DNA from: Lentisphaeria bacterium UBA1776
Lineage (GTDB): Bacteria; Verrucomicrobiota; Lentisphaeria; Victivallales; Victivallaceae
Assembly: GCA_002314605.1 (NCBI GenBank)
Contig: DCGO01000086.1
Location: forward strand, 1-20,032
DNA: 20,032 nucleotides
Direction: 5' to 3'
In this document: positions 7,713 through 15,305 of the stretch, in pieces
Layout of the letters: every line of letters begins with the position of its first letter
Position numbering within the stretch: position 1 is the stretch's first letter
Made by a program: the position numbers and the translations under genes
Notes under the pieces: model-generated
What the model saw: the letters and a program-made list of their open reading frames with translations, nothing else
The model's database searches: none
What the model was told of the DNA's origin: nothing

Positions 7713-8984
7713 TCAGCGGCCGGCAAGAATTTTTTCCACGCCGGCAAGCTTGACAGACAGACAGAAGATCTCCATGGCAGGTTTCAGTTCCTCCAGCGTC
7801 GGGAAGGACGGGGCGATCCGCAGGTTCCGGTCATTCGGGTCCTTTTTGTACGGGAAGGTCGCACCGGCCCCGGTGAATTTCACGCCGGCATCCTGAGCCA
7901 GACGCACCGTTTCCCGGGCGCAGTGATCCATGGTATCCAGTGCAACAAAATATCCGCCGTCCGGCCGGGTCCAGCCGGCCAGACCGGTGCCGCCCAGCTC
8001 CCGCTCGAGAATCTCCAGCACCATGTCGAATTTGGGACGCAGAGCCGCCGCAAGGTTGCGCATGTGGGCGCGCACCCCTTCCGCACTGCCGAGAAACTGC
8101 AGTGTCCGCAGCTGGTTGACCTTGTCATGGCCGATGGTCTGAACGCTCATCCGCTTGCGGATATCCAGGATATTGGCCGGACTGGCGGCGACCATGGCCA
8201 CCCCTGCCCCCGGAAACGTGATTTTGGATGTCGAGAAGAAATAAAACGGACGGTCCGGATTTCCGCCTGCCTCGCAGGCACCGAAAATATCCTTGAGTTG
8301 GTGTTCCCTGTACAGGTGATGCACCCCGTAAGCGTTATCCCAGAAGATCCGGAAATCCGGCGCGGCGCACTTCATGGCCCCCAGCCGGTCCACCGTCTCA
8401 GCGCTGTAACAGATTCCCTGGGGGTTGGAATACAGAGGCACACACCAAATCCCCTTGATCGAGGGGTCCTCTGCGACCAGTTTCTCCACCTGGTCCATAT
8501 CCGGGCCGGTTGGTGTCATCGTCACGGGGATCATCCCGATCCCCATATCCTCCGTCACTGCGAAGTGACGGTCATATCCGGGGGCGGGACAGAGGAATTT
8601 CACCTCATTCAGCTTGCACCAGGGGGTATGTCCGCAGGTGCCGAAAAGCATGCAGCGGGCAATGGCATCGTACATCAGATTCAGACTGGAATTTCCGCCG
8701 AGCACGATCCGCTCAACCGGGATGTTCAGAAGTTCCGCAAAAAGCGCCCGAAGTTCCGGAATCCCTTCCAGAAGTCCGTAATTCCGGGTATCCAGCCCGC
8801 CGGGTGTCCGGTAAGTCTCCATTTTTTCGAGAAGCGCGTTATTGAGATCCAGCTGGGCCCCTGCGGGCTTTCCCCGGGAAAGATCCAGCTTAAGCTTCCG
8901 GTCCTGGTAACGACGGTACTCCGCCTGCAGCGTCTGGTGCAGTGCAGAAAGCTCTGCATCCGACATCTCCATGATGTTTTTCAT
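7713..8984 (-). CDS. Aspartate aminotransferase, type Ic (AspT-like, PLP-dependent)
   Basis: This cytosolic fold-type I aminotransferase is expected to interconvert aspartate plus 2-oxoglutarate with oxaloacetate plus glutamate. At 423 aa it matches the length and the remembered sequence of Corynebacterium glutamicum AspT throughout. It shares LDLSRGKPAGAQLD near the N-terminus, TRNYGLLEGI, CPAPGYDRHFAVTE, CVPLYSNPQG, APDFRIFWDNAYGVHHL, and the PLP-lysine segment FSTSKITFPGAG with Lys254 as the Schiff-base residue. WTRPDGGYFVALD and NLRIAPSFPTLEEL close the C-terminal domain. This subgroup differs from ordinary AspC/AAT enzymes by its N-terminal architecture. The ATG is preceded by AGGAG at a good spacing. 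The gene stands alone: it converges on the antiporter and diverges from nagA, with its own promoter candidate TTGTAA-N16-TATATT (9050-9023). Confidence 0.92.
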   Translation of the reverse strand: MKNIMEMSDAELSALHQTLQAEYRRYQDRKLKLDLSRGKPAGAQLDLNNALLEKMETYRTPGGLDTRNYGLLEGIPELRALFAELLNIPVERIVLGGNSSLNLMYDAIARCMLFGTCGHTPWCKLNEVKFLCPAPGYDRHFAVTEDMGIGMIPVTMTPTGPDMDQVEKLVAEDPSIKGIWCVPLYSNPQGICYSAETVDRLGAMKCAAPDFRIFWDNAYGVHHLYREHQLKDIFGACEAGGNPDRPFYFFSTSKITFPGAGVAMVAASPANILDIRKRMSVQTIGHDKVNQLRTLQFLGSAEGVRAHMRNLAAALRPKFDMVLEILERELGGTGLAGWTRPDGGYFVALDTMDHCARETVRLAQDAGVKFTGAGATFPYKKDPNDRNLRIAPSFPTLEELKPAMEIFCLSVKLAGVEKILAGR

Positions 8985-9157
8985 TTTTTCTCCTGTTTTT
9001 TTGACTTCAAAGCAATCTTAATAATATAAACTCTTTTTCTTTTTTTACAATTTTCCGGCAAAAAAAACAGGATTCCCTGCCCGGAAATCTTGAAAAAAAG
9101 GAAAAAAATGCTACATTTCTTTCATCGCAACAGTTCATTCATTAAAGGACATATATC
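8985..9157. promoter_or_regulatory. AT-rich divergent promoter region between the aminotransferase and nagA
   Basis: This 173-bp spacer is much richer in A/T than its surroundings and has several A/T tracts. For the aminotransferase (minus strand), TTGTAA (9050-9045) and TATATT (9028-9023) are 16 nt apart. For nagA (plus strand), TTGAAA (9090-9095) and TACATT (9112-9117) are also 16 nt apart, followed by the ribosome binding site AAAGGA (9144-9149), 8 nt before the nagA ATG. The two promoters do not overlap; about 40 bp separate their -35 boxes, enough for a shared operator, though I see no convincing palindrome. Confidence 0.5.
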
Positions 9158-10309
9158 ATGGGTATGCTGCTGAAAAATGTCCGGATCGTTTCTCCGGATG
9201 TCGATGAATCCGATGCCGCAATTCTGGTGGAAAACGGCAGGATCGCTCAAATTTGCCACAGCGGAGATCCCCTCCCCGCCGCCGCATCCGAGATAGACGG
9301 GGCCGGACTGACCGCCGTCCCCGGCTTTGTGGATATCCACTGTCACGGCCGCAGCGGCGTGGATTTCAGCGATGCAAAAAATGAGGCGATCAAAACCATT
9401 GCCGCAGACAAACTTTCCGAAGGAGTCACCACGCTCCTTCCCACCACCTTGACCCTGCCGGAATCCCAGCTGGCTGCGGCACTGCGTACCGCCAGAAACT
9501 ATACGGAATCCGGCGCCCCCGGTTGCAAGATCCCGGCAGTCCACCTGGAAGGCCCTTTCATCAACCCCAAGTGCCTCGGGGCCCAGAATCCGGATTTCGT
9601 CCGCACCCCGGACGTCAAAGAAGTTCTGCGGCTCAACGCCATTTATCCGGTTAAAAAAGTCTCCTACGCTGTGGAAATGGAGAACGGACCGCGCTTCGCC
9701 GAAGAACTCCTGGAGCATGGGATTGTCCCGAGCTGCGTTCACAGCGCAGCCAGATATGCGGACTTTCTGGCCGCCTACCGGTACGGATTGCGGAACTTGA
9801 GTCACTTCTGCAATCAGATGACCGCACTGCATCACCGGGATATCGGTCTGGTGGGTGCCGGGCTGATGCATCAGGACATCTATATTGAATTCATCTGCGA
9901 CAAGCTCCACATCTGTCCGGATATGATCAAGCTGGTGTTTCAGGTCAAAGGCGTGGATCATATCCAGCTCATTACCGATGCCATGCGCGCTTCCGGCCTG
10001 CCGGACGGCCCCTCGGATCTCGGGGGACTCCCCGTGATCGTCCAAAACGGTGAAGCACGTCTGGCCTCCAACGGAGCCTTGGCCGGCAGTACACTGCAGA
10101 TGGCCACGGCCCTCAGAAACATCACCGAGGTCACCGGTCTTCCGTTGAAAGATACGGTCAAGTGTTCCAGCTGGAACCAGGCACAGGCGCTGAACCTCCC
10201 CGGCATCGGAAAACTGGCTCCCGGTTATCAGGCAGACATCGTGCTTCTGGATCAGAATTTCAAGGTCCGGAAAGTCTTTGTGGACGGCGACTGCCGTTAT
10301 CAGGCGTAG
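9158..10309 (+). CDS. nagA: N-acetylglucosamine-6-phosphate deacetylase
   Basis: The enzyme removes acetate from GlcNAc-6-phosphate to give glucosamine-6-phosphate, used in amino-sugar catabolism and cell-wall recycling; it is cytosolic. At 383 aa it has the normal length. The amidohydrolase barrel shows VDIHCHGRSGVDF with His61/His63, the metal ligand Glu131 in HLEGPFINP, SCVHSAARY, the NLSHFCNQMTALHHRD loop, and the catalytic Asp274 in LITDAMRASG. The small beta-sandwich halves flank the barrel (MGMLLKNVRIVSP at the start, YQADIVLLDQNFKVRKVFVDG at the end). A second ATG two codons in is also possible, but AAAGGA is best spaced for 9158. No nagB, nagK or sugar transporter is adjacent. The following lipoprotein gene starts 57 bp downstream on the same strand, so nagA may head a four-gene run to yraN. 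Confidence 0.93.
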   Translation: MGMLLKNVRIVSPDVDESDAAILVENGRIAQICHSGDPLPAAASEIDGAGLTAVPGFVDIHCHGRSGVDFSDAKNEAIKTIAADKLSEGVTTLLPTTLTLPESQLAAALRTARNYTESGAPGCKIPAVHLEGPFINPKCLGAQNPDFVRTPDVKEVLRLNAIYPVKKVSYAVEMENGPRFAEELLEHGIVPSCVHSAARYADFLAAYRYGLRNLSHFCNQMTALHHRDIGLVGAGLMHQDIYIEFICDKLHICPDMIKLVFQVKGVDHIQLITDAMRASGLPDGPSDLGGLPVIVQNGEARLASNGALAGSTLQMATALRNITEVTGLPLKDTVKCSSWNQAQALNLPGIGKLAPGYQADIVLLDQNFKVRKVFVDGDCRYQA

Positions 10310-10366
10310 TCTCCCCCCCGGAACCGCGTGATAAACACTCCGGGTCCACGGCAGGAACTGAAAAAC

Positions 10367-11824
10367 ATGAGTAAAAATCTTTTTCCGCTGTATTGCGGAA
10401 CATTTCTTCTCCGGCGGTGCAGTCGTTCTGCCGCAGTTCTGGCGGGACTTTTCCTCGCCGGATGCGCGACGGTGATCCCTGACGGCATGGAAAACCACAT
10501 CATCGCGGCGGACTACCGGGGGAATCCGACCTTTTTTGACACGGTGGACCCCGCCGGGGAAGTGGTGCATCAGAAAAAAAGTTTCAAATTCGACAAGTAT
10601 CTGGAGGACATGTCGGAAAGCATCCGCAGGAGCAGACGGAAAAAAATCATGATCTACTGCTTCGGCGGCATGAATACCCTTGGAGAAACCATCGAAGCCT
10701 CGGCCAGAAACGCCCGGATCATCATGAAAGACAGTCCGGATGTATATCCCATTTTCATCAACTGGGATTCGGAGCTTTTCGGCTGTTATCTGGAGGATCT
10801 GCTTGTAGTACGGCAGGGGATTGCCAACTACTGGATGGGGCCGATGACGGCGCCGCTGCTTTTTGTGACACACCTTCTGGAAGCGCTCTGCAAACTCCCT
10901 GCCGGCATGCTCTACCAGACTATCGGACGGGAAGATACCAAAAAGCAGGTGCAGTATGAGGAGATTTCCAAAGAGCTGCAGAAACGGTCCACCGACATTG
11001 CCTGGCACCTCGGCAAGGATCTGTCTGAACACAAATGGCGGAAACTCTCCCGGTTCGGTTATGTAGTCGGTTTTCCGGCCCGGGTGGGGACCACGGCCCT
11101 TATCGACACCTTCGGGTCCCGGGGCTGGCGTGAAATGCGCCGCCGGGCCAGACTGTGTTTCAATAAAGAGCCGGACCAGTCTTCGCCTTACGGCAATTTT
11201 GTGAGCATGTTCGCCACAGAACCGGACGGGGTGTTTTCGCGTTTTGCCAGAATGCTGATTGCCTATACCAAAAACCATCCCGATACGGAAATCACGCTGA
11301 TAGGCCACTGCATGGGGACCATTATCGCCACGGAATTTCTGAGCCGTTTCCAGGAACTGCCGATCCGAAACATCGTTTTCATGGCCGCAGCTTCTTCGGT
11401 TCAGGAAACGACGGCCGTGGTCAGACCCTATCTTTTGAGTCATCCGAAAGCACATTTCTACAATCTCTGTCTGCACCCGTGGATTGACTGGTTTGACATG
11501 ATGGATTACTGCGTTCTTCCCTGTGGAAGTGTGCTGGAATGGGTCAATATTCACTTGACGGAACCTCTTTCAAAAGAAGACTACACCATCGGGATCTGGG
11601 ATGTTGCCATGGCCAGTCTCCCACGGCAGATGACCGGTGTGGAAAAACAGGTCACCATCAAAGGATTCGGCATTCAGGATCCTGGCACCAACATCAATCC
11701 GGGAGATTTTCCGCACCAGCACACGGATTTCAGCAACCCGGCATCCGGATTCTGGAAACCGGAATTCTGGCAGATCCCTCCTCAGGAAACAGAGGAAGAT
11801 TCCGACGAACCGGAGATTCCCTGA
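10367..11824 (+). CDS. Lipoprotein, alpha/beta-hydrolase-like, Cys in nucleophile position
   Basis: I do not recognise a named family. The 485-aa protein starts with a basic, hydrophobic signal ending in the lipobox LFLAGC, so Cys33 should be lipidated. Ala follows it, which favours the outer membrane. The mature part looks like an alpha/beta hydrolase: strand plus turn KIMIYCFGGMNTLGE where an oxyanion loop is expected, YPIFINWDSELFG, and the nucleophile elbow ITLIGHCMGTIIATEF. In the elbow the usual Ser of GxSxG is Cys315. A hydrophobic stretch TAPLLFVTHLLEALCKLPAG may pack on the membrane. The tail is acidic and proline-rich (EETEEDSDEPEIP-like). The substrate is unknown. I chose ATG 10367, with AGGA 10 nt upstream, over an in-frame GTG at 10328 that would add 13 residues before the signal peptide. 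Between nagA and this start lies an inverted repeat, CCCGGA/TCCGGG (10317-10322 and 10339-10344). amrB follows after 78 bp. Confidence 0.7.
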   Translation: MSKNLFPLYCGTFLLRRCSRSAAVLAGLFLAGCATVIPDGMENHIIAADYRGNPTFFDTVDPAGEVVHQKKSFKFDKYLEDMSESIRRSRRKKIMIYCFGGMNTLGETIEASARNARIIMKDSPDVYPIFINWDSELFGCYLEDLLVVRQGIANYWMGPMTAPLLFVTHLLEALCKLPAGMLYQTIGREDTKKQVQYEEISKELQKRSTDIAWHLGKDLSEHKWRKLSRFGYVVGFPARVGTTALIDTFGSRGWREMRRRARLCFNKEPDQSSPYGNFVSMFATEPDGVFSRFARMLIAYTKNHPDTEITLIGHCMGTIIATEFLSRFQELPIRNIVFMAAASSVQETTAVVRPYLLSHPKAHFYNLCLHPWIDWFDMMDYCVLPCGSVLEWVNIHLTEPLSKEDYTIGIWDVAMASLPRQMTGVEKQVTIKGFGIQDPGTNINPGDFPHQHTDFSNPASGFWKPEFWQIPPQETEEDSDEPEIP

Positions 11825-11858
11825 AAAATCACGGAAAGAGCCTGGTTTTTCCGGAAAT

Positions 11859-11878
11859 ACGGGATATAGTTATCCCGT
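11859..11878. promoter_or_regulatory. Perfect inverted repeat overlapping a -10-like hexamer upstream of amrB
   Basis: ACGGGATA (11859-11866) and TATCCCGT (11871-11878) are exact reverse complements around a 4-nt centre TAGT. The hexamer TATAGT (11865-11870), five of six matches to the bacterial -10 consensus, lies inside it; no clear -35 box sits upstream. It could be an operator over an amrB promoter, or a hairpin in the lipoprotein-amrB message. There is no U-tract after it, which argues against an intrinsic terminator. Confidence 0.4.
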
Positions 11879-11902
11879 GTCAATCAAACGAAAGGATTTC
11901 CT

Positions 11903-12781
11903 ATGCCGATTCTGGATACCCGCAAGGTCCGCATGCCCGCTGTGGCCGGAATGTTTTATGATGCCAACCCGCTGGAACTGCGACGGCAGCTGATGGCAGC
12001 GGAAGCAAAACTACCGGAAATTCCCAAAGACGAAGCCCCGGTTCAGGGAGTGATCCTGCCTCACGCAGGATACGTTTTCTCCATGCCTGCCGCCATGAAG
12101 ACTCTGCGTCCGGCCGCCGGACAGGATATCCGCAAGGCGGTCATTCTGGCCCCCTCCCACCGGGTGGCGTTCCGGGGCGGAGCCCTGACGGAATCTGATG
12201 TTATGCGGACGCCCTTCGGGGACCTGCTGCTCGACCAGACCGCGAACAGGCGCCTCGCGGAAGCGTACCCTGGAAAATTCGTCTTCCGGGAAGACGCCCA
12301 CCGGCAGGAACATGCGGTGGAAGTCCAGCTGCCCCTGCTTCAGTATTTCTTCAAGGATCCGGAGATCCTTCCCGTCGTCTGCGGTGAAATCCCCCTGAAT
12401 GAACTGGACGCCATGGCGGAAGCCCTGCTGGCGGAGGCGGGAAAGGACACCCTTTGGGTCATCAGTTCCGACTTCACCCATTACGGCCGGAATTTCGGGT
12501 ATGTACCCTTCACGGAAAACGTGGAGGAGAACCTCTATAAGCTGGATCTGGAAGCGGCGAACCTCATTGTCAAACGGGATCTCAATGGATTTATCGCCTT
12601 TCTTCAAAGGACCCGGGCCACCATCTGCGGGATGTTCGTGATCCTCCTTTACCTCAAAATTCTCCAGAAACTGGATCCGGACGGGAAGATTCAAGGCGAA
12701 CTTGCCGAATACACCAACTGCGGCAAGCAGACCGGAAACTGGACCCACTGCGTGGGCTATGCCGGAATCCGGTTCCGGTGA
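11903..12781 (+). CDS. amrB: AmmeMemoRadiSam system protein B (Memo family)
   Basis: This is the bacterial homologue of human MEMO1, a fold related to non-haem iron dioxygenases. In bacteria it usually sits beside AMMECR1 (AmrA) and a radical SAM protein, and its chemistry is not settled. At 292 aa it has the usual length. The start MPILDTRKVRMPAVAGMFY is typical. The site residues fall nearly where they do in human MEMO1: His54 (ILPHAGYVFS), His86 (APSHRVAF), Asp190 (SSDFTHYG) and Cys242 (ATICGMF). QEHAVEVQLPLLQ is also conserved. AAAGGA lies 6 nt before the ATG. No amrA or radical SAM gene is adjacent; neighbours are the lipoprotein upstream and yraN, which overlaps its stop by 4 bp. Confidence 0.9.
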   Translation: MPILDTRKVRMPAVAGMFYDANPLELRRQLMAAEAKLPEIPKDEAPVQGVILPHAGYVFSMPAAMKTLRPAAGQDIRKAVILAPSHRVAFRGGALTESDVMRTPFGDLLLDQTANRRLAEAYPGKFVFREDAHRQEHAVEVQLPLLQYFFKDPEILPVVCGEIPLNELDAMAEALLAEAGKDTLWVISSDFTHYGRNFGYVPFTENVEENLYKLDLEAANLIVKRDLNGFIAFLQRTRATICGMFVILLYLKILQKLDPDGKIQGELAEYTNCGKQTGNWTHCVGYAGIRFR

Positions 12782-13158
12782 AACTTACCGGCCACGGCCG
12801 CCGGGCCCATATGAAGCTGGGTGCGGCAGGAGAACGTATTGCGACCCTCCTGTATCTGCGCAGGGGATACGGGATCCTGGCCCGGAACTGGCGGTGCAGC
12901 TATGGGGAACTGGACATTGTGGCCAGGGACGGCGGAGTGCTGGTCTTTGCCGAAGTCAAAACACTGCGCCGCGAAAGCATCTACACTCCCCGGGACAACC
13001 TCTCCCGGAAGCAGCTGCGCCGGGACCTGCGGGCGGCTGCGGCATTCCGGGAAAAATTCGCTTCCGACAAAACACCATGGCGCTTTGAACTGGTAGAGGT
13101 CGTGATCAGAAACCGGTTCTCCGTCAAAATCCGCCGTACCCGGCTGAGTCTTGCATAA
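12778..13158 (+). CDS. yraN: YraN / UPF0102 family protein (endonuclease-like fold)
   Basis: This small cytosolic protein (126 aa) has the restriction-endonuclease-like fold of the UPF0102 family; its biological role is not established. Visible family motifs are LGAAGERIATLLYLRRGY, ILARNWRCSYGELDIVAR and VFAEVKTLR, with the E-x-D-x-E-V-K arrangement (Glu and Asp of GELD, then EVK) expected for a metal-dependent nuclease core. The start shown is GTG at 12778, overlapping the amrB stop by 4 bp (GTGA). An ATG at 12811, eleven codons in, is a fair alternative but has no visible ribosome binding site. Its stop is only 2 bp from the stop of feoB, which runs the other way. Confidence 0.85.
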   Translation: MKLTGHGRRAHMKLGAAGERIATLLYLRRGYGILARNWRCSYGELDIVARDGGVLVFAEVKTLRRESIYTPRDNLSRKQLRRDLRAAAAFREKFASDKTPWRFELVEVVIRNRFSVKIRRTRLSLA

Positions 13159-13175
13159 ACTCAGAGGATAAGACT
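13144..13175. terminator. Possible bidirectional terminator at the yraN/feoB convergent stops
   Basis: CTGAGT (13144-13149) pairs perfectly with ACTCAG (13159-13164) across a 9-nt loop. An alternative pairing AGTCTT (13147-13152) with AAGACT (13170-13175) is also perfect. The repeats straddle both stop codons, the only place where termination could fit since just 2 bp separate the genes. There is no U-tract on either strand, so this is a weak call. Confidence 0.3.
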
Positions 13176-15305
13176 TCCCAGCTGATAGACCGCAGCAGTG
13201 AGGACCCATGCCAGCACTGTCAGCCCGGCCGCTTGAAGAATTGCCAGCCCCCACGACCCCGTTTCTTTTCCGACAATGGCGAAGGTCGCCGCACAGGGAA
13301 GCGTGACAAGACAGAAGAGCATGATGCAGAATCCCTGCAAGGGGGTGTAGGCCTTGCGGAGCGAGGCCCGCAGCTGATCCAGCGTCACATTGCCGTCCGA
13401 TGCGAAAATAATCCCAAGCTGGGAAACAAAGAGCTCTTTGCCGGCCGCTGCGCCAATGAGGGAGGAACTGGTCCTCCAGTCGAACCCGGCGGGTTTCATC
13501 ACCACGGCCAGCGCCCGTCCGGCACGGCCCATGATGGTGGTCCGGGAGATCTCCATATACCGGGCGGCCCGCAGCTGTTCGATCCGGGCGCTGCGGGTGG
13601 ATTCCGGCAGGACCGTCATGGCGGCGACCGAAGCGATCTCCCCTTCGTAATCCCGGCTCAGCGTCTCCGGTCTCGGATAATTGCCGGCCAACCACAGGAG
13701 AATGGAGGCGAAGAGGATCACCGTCCCCGCTTTCTTGAGATAAAGCACCGCCCGTTCCCACATGTGGATCAGGATCGTCCGCAATGTGGGCAGCCTGTAC
13801 GGGGGAAGTTCCATGATGAAGATCTCGTCCTCCCCCTTGAACAGTGTGGACTTGAGGATCCGTGCCCCCCCCACTGCCAGCAGGATCCCGATCAGATAAA
13901 TGAGCCACAGCACCGGAGCCTGATACCGGACTGGGAAAAACACCGGGATCAGGAGAGAATAAATGGGAAGCCGCGCCCCGCAGCTCATAAGAGGCAGGAC
14001 CATAATGGTGGTCAGCCGGTCCCGTTTGGATTCGATGGTGCGCGTGGCCATAATGGCCGGCACCGTACAGCCGAATCCGATGAGCATGGGAATGAAACTT
14101 TTGCCGTGGAGTCCGAAACGGTGCATCAGCTGGTCCATAATGAAAGCCGCCCGGGCCATATAGCCGGTACCTTCCAGAACTGCAATGGCCAGAAAAAGCA
14201 TCAGAATATTGGGAAGAAACACCAGTACGCCCCCTACCCCGGCGATGATCCCGTCGGTGATGAGGTCATGAAGCCACACGGCATGTCCGGCGGGCCACAC
14301 GGCGGAAACGCCTTTGCCCAGCAGGCCGAAGCAGCTCTCCAGCACTTCCGCCAGAGGATCCCCCACCGCAAAGGTCAGCTTGAAGATAATAAACATGAGG
14401 AAGAGAAACACAGGGATCCCCAGCACGGGATGGGTTGCCACCCGGTCGATCATGTCCGAGATCTGCTGCCGGTTTGCCTTCGGGAGCCGGTGAATGGTCT
14501 CCCGGCAGATCCCGGATACATGAGCGTAACGGTTCTCCGGCAGGGCGGTTTCAATATCCACCCCGGTATGCTGCTTGTATGCCGCCCGGATGGGCTCAAT
14601 ATCCGCCAGAAGCCTGCTTCCGCCAGGGATGGCAGCCACCTCGTTCCGGATCACCGGGCCCCATTCCAGCAGTTTTTCCGCAAGAAATGCATGGGGATAA
14701 TCGGGAACGGGGGCTCCGGGAGCATCCAGCATCTTCCGGACCTCCTCCATGGATTTCTCCAGATCGCCGTGCCAGCCCACATGTCCCGGGCGGGACTCCG
14801 TGCGGCCTTCAAGGATATCCATCATGGCCCGCCGGACCTCCGCCGCCCCCTGTCCGTGAGCAGCGGCAGCGGTAACGACCCGGCAGCGCAGAAGTTTGGC
14901 AAAATTGTCAAGATCGAACTTCAGACCGTTTTTTTCCGCCTCGTCGAAAATATTGAGCACCACCAGCATGGGCAGTTCCAGTCCGGCCAGCTGGATGGAG
15001 AGATAAAGCCCCCGCTCCGCCATGGAGGAATCAAGGACATTCATGATAAGATCCGGGGGATTCTCAAGAAGTTCCCGCTGGGCAACGCGCTCTTCCGGCG
15101 AGGAGGAACTTAAGCTGTAAACACCGGGCAGATCAATGAGTTCTATTTTCGCCCCATGACAGTAAAAGGCCCCGGTCTTTTTTTCCACCGTGACCCCGGG
15201 GTAGTTTCCTACATGCTGATGGGCCCCGGTCAGGAGATTGAGAAGCGTCGTCTTGCCGCAGTTGGGATTTCCGGCAAGCGCCACACGGAAAAACCGCTCA
15301 CTCAT
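13161..15305 (-). CDS. feoB: Ferrous iron transport protein B (GTP-dependent Fe2+ transporter)
   Basis: This inner-membrane transporter imports Fe2+ and has an N-terminal G domain. At 714 aa it has the usual length. The G1 loop is GNPNCGKT (12-19), the G2 Thr is Thr39 in YPGVTVEKK, G3 is DLPG (58-61), and G4 reads NIFD in VVLNIFDEAEKN. A helical GDI-like region follows to about 270. The two Gate regions are clear: GFGCTVPAIMATRTIESKRD with LPLMSCGARLPIY, and LFCLVTLPCAATFAIVGKE. The C-terminus is hydrophobic and lacks a FeoC-like addition. The ATG at 15305 is backed by GGAGG and overlaps the 3' end of the upstream DtxR-FeoA gene by 8 bp, so they form one operon. No separate feoA or feoC is present; the FeoA-like domain is carried by the regulator. 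Confidence 0.95.
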   Translation of the reverse strand: MSERFFRVALAGNPNCGKTTLLNLLTGAHQHVGNYPGVTVEKKTGAFYCHGAKIELIDLPGVYSLSSSSPEERVAQRELLENPPDLIMNVLDSSMAERGLYLSIQLAGLELPMLVVLNIFDEAEKNGLKFDLDNFAKLLRCRVVTAAAAHGQGAAEVRRAMMDILEGRTESRPGHVGWHGDLEKSMEEVRKMLDAPGAPVPDYPHAFLAEKLLEWGPVIRNEVAAIPGGSRLLADIEPIRAAYKQHTGVDIETALPENRYAHVSGICRETIHRLPKANRQQISDMIDRVATHPVLGIPVFLFLMFIIFKLTFAVGDPLAEVLESCFGLLGKGVSAVWPAGHAVWLHDLITDGIIAGVGGVLVFLPNILMLFLAIAVLEGTGYMARAAFIMDQLMHRFGLHGKSFIPMLIGFGCTVPAIMATRTIESKRDRLTTIMVLPLMSCGARLPIYSLLIPVFFPVRYQAPVLWLIYLIGILLAVGGARILKSTLFKGEDEIFIMELPPYRLPTLRTILIHMWERAVLYLKKAGTVILFASILLWLAGNYPRPETLSRDYEGEIASVAAMTVLPESTRSARIEQLRAARYMEISRTTIMGRAGRALAVVMKPAGFDWRTSSSLIGAAAGKELFVSQLGIIFASDGNVTLDQLRASLRKAYTPLQGFCIMLFCLVTLPCAATFAIVGKETGSWGLAILQAAGLTVLAWVLTAAVYQLGSLIL

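Noticed and set aside
9122..11554. 810-codon open frame antisense to nagA and the lipoprotein gene
   Set aside because: It mirrors two genes that have clear family motifs or a signal peptide; its translation is His/Arg/Gly-rich with no recognisable domain. Long antisense frames are common in GC-rich coding DNA.
12757..13908. 383-codon minus-strand frame across yraN and the end of feoB
   Set aside because: It overlaps both recognised proteins in another frame and has low-complexity, His/Gly/Pro-rich sequence.
13233..15113. 626-codon open frame antisense to feoB
   Set aside because: It is fully contained in feoB, whose motifs are intact; the composition is His/Gln/Pro-rich without domain signs and there is no ribosome binding site of note.
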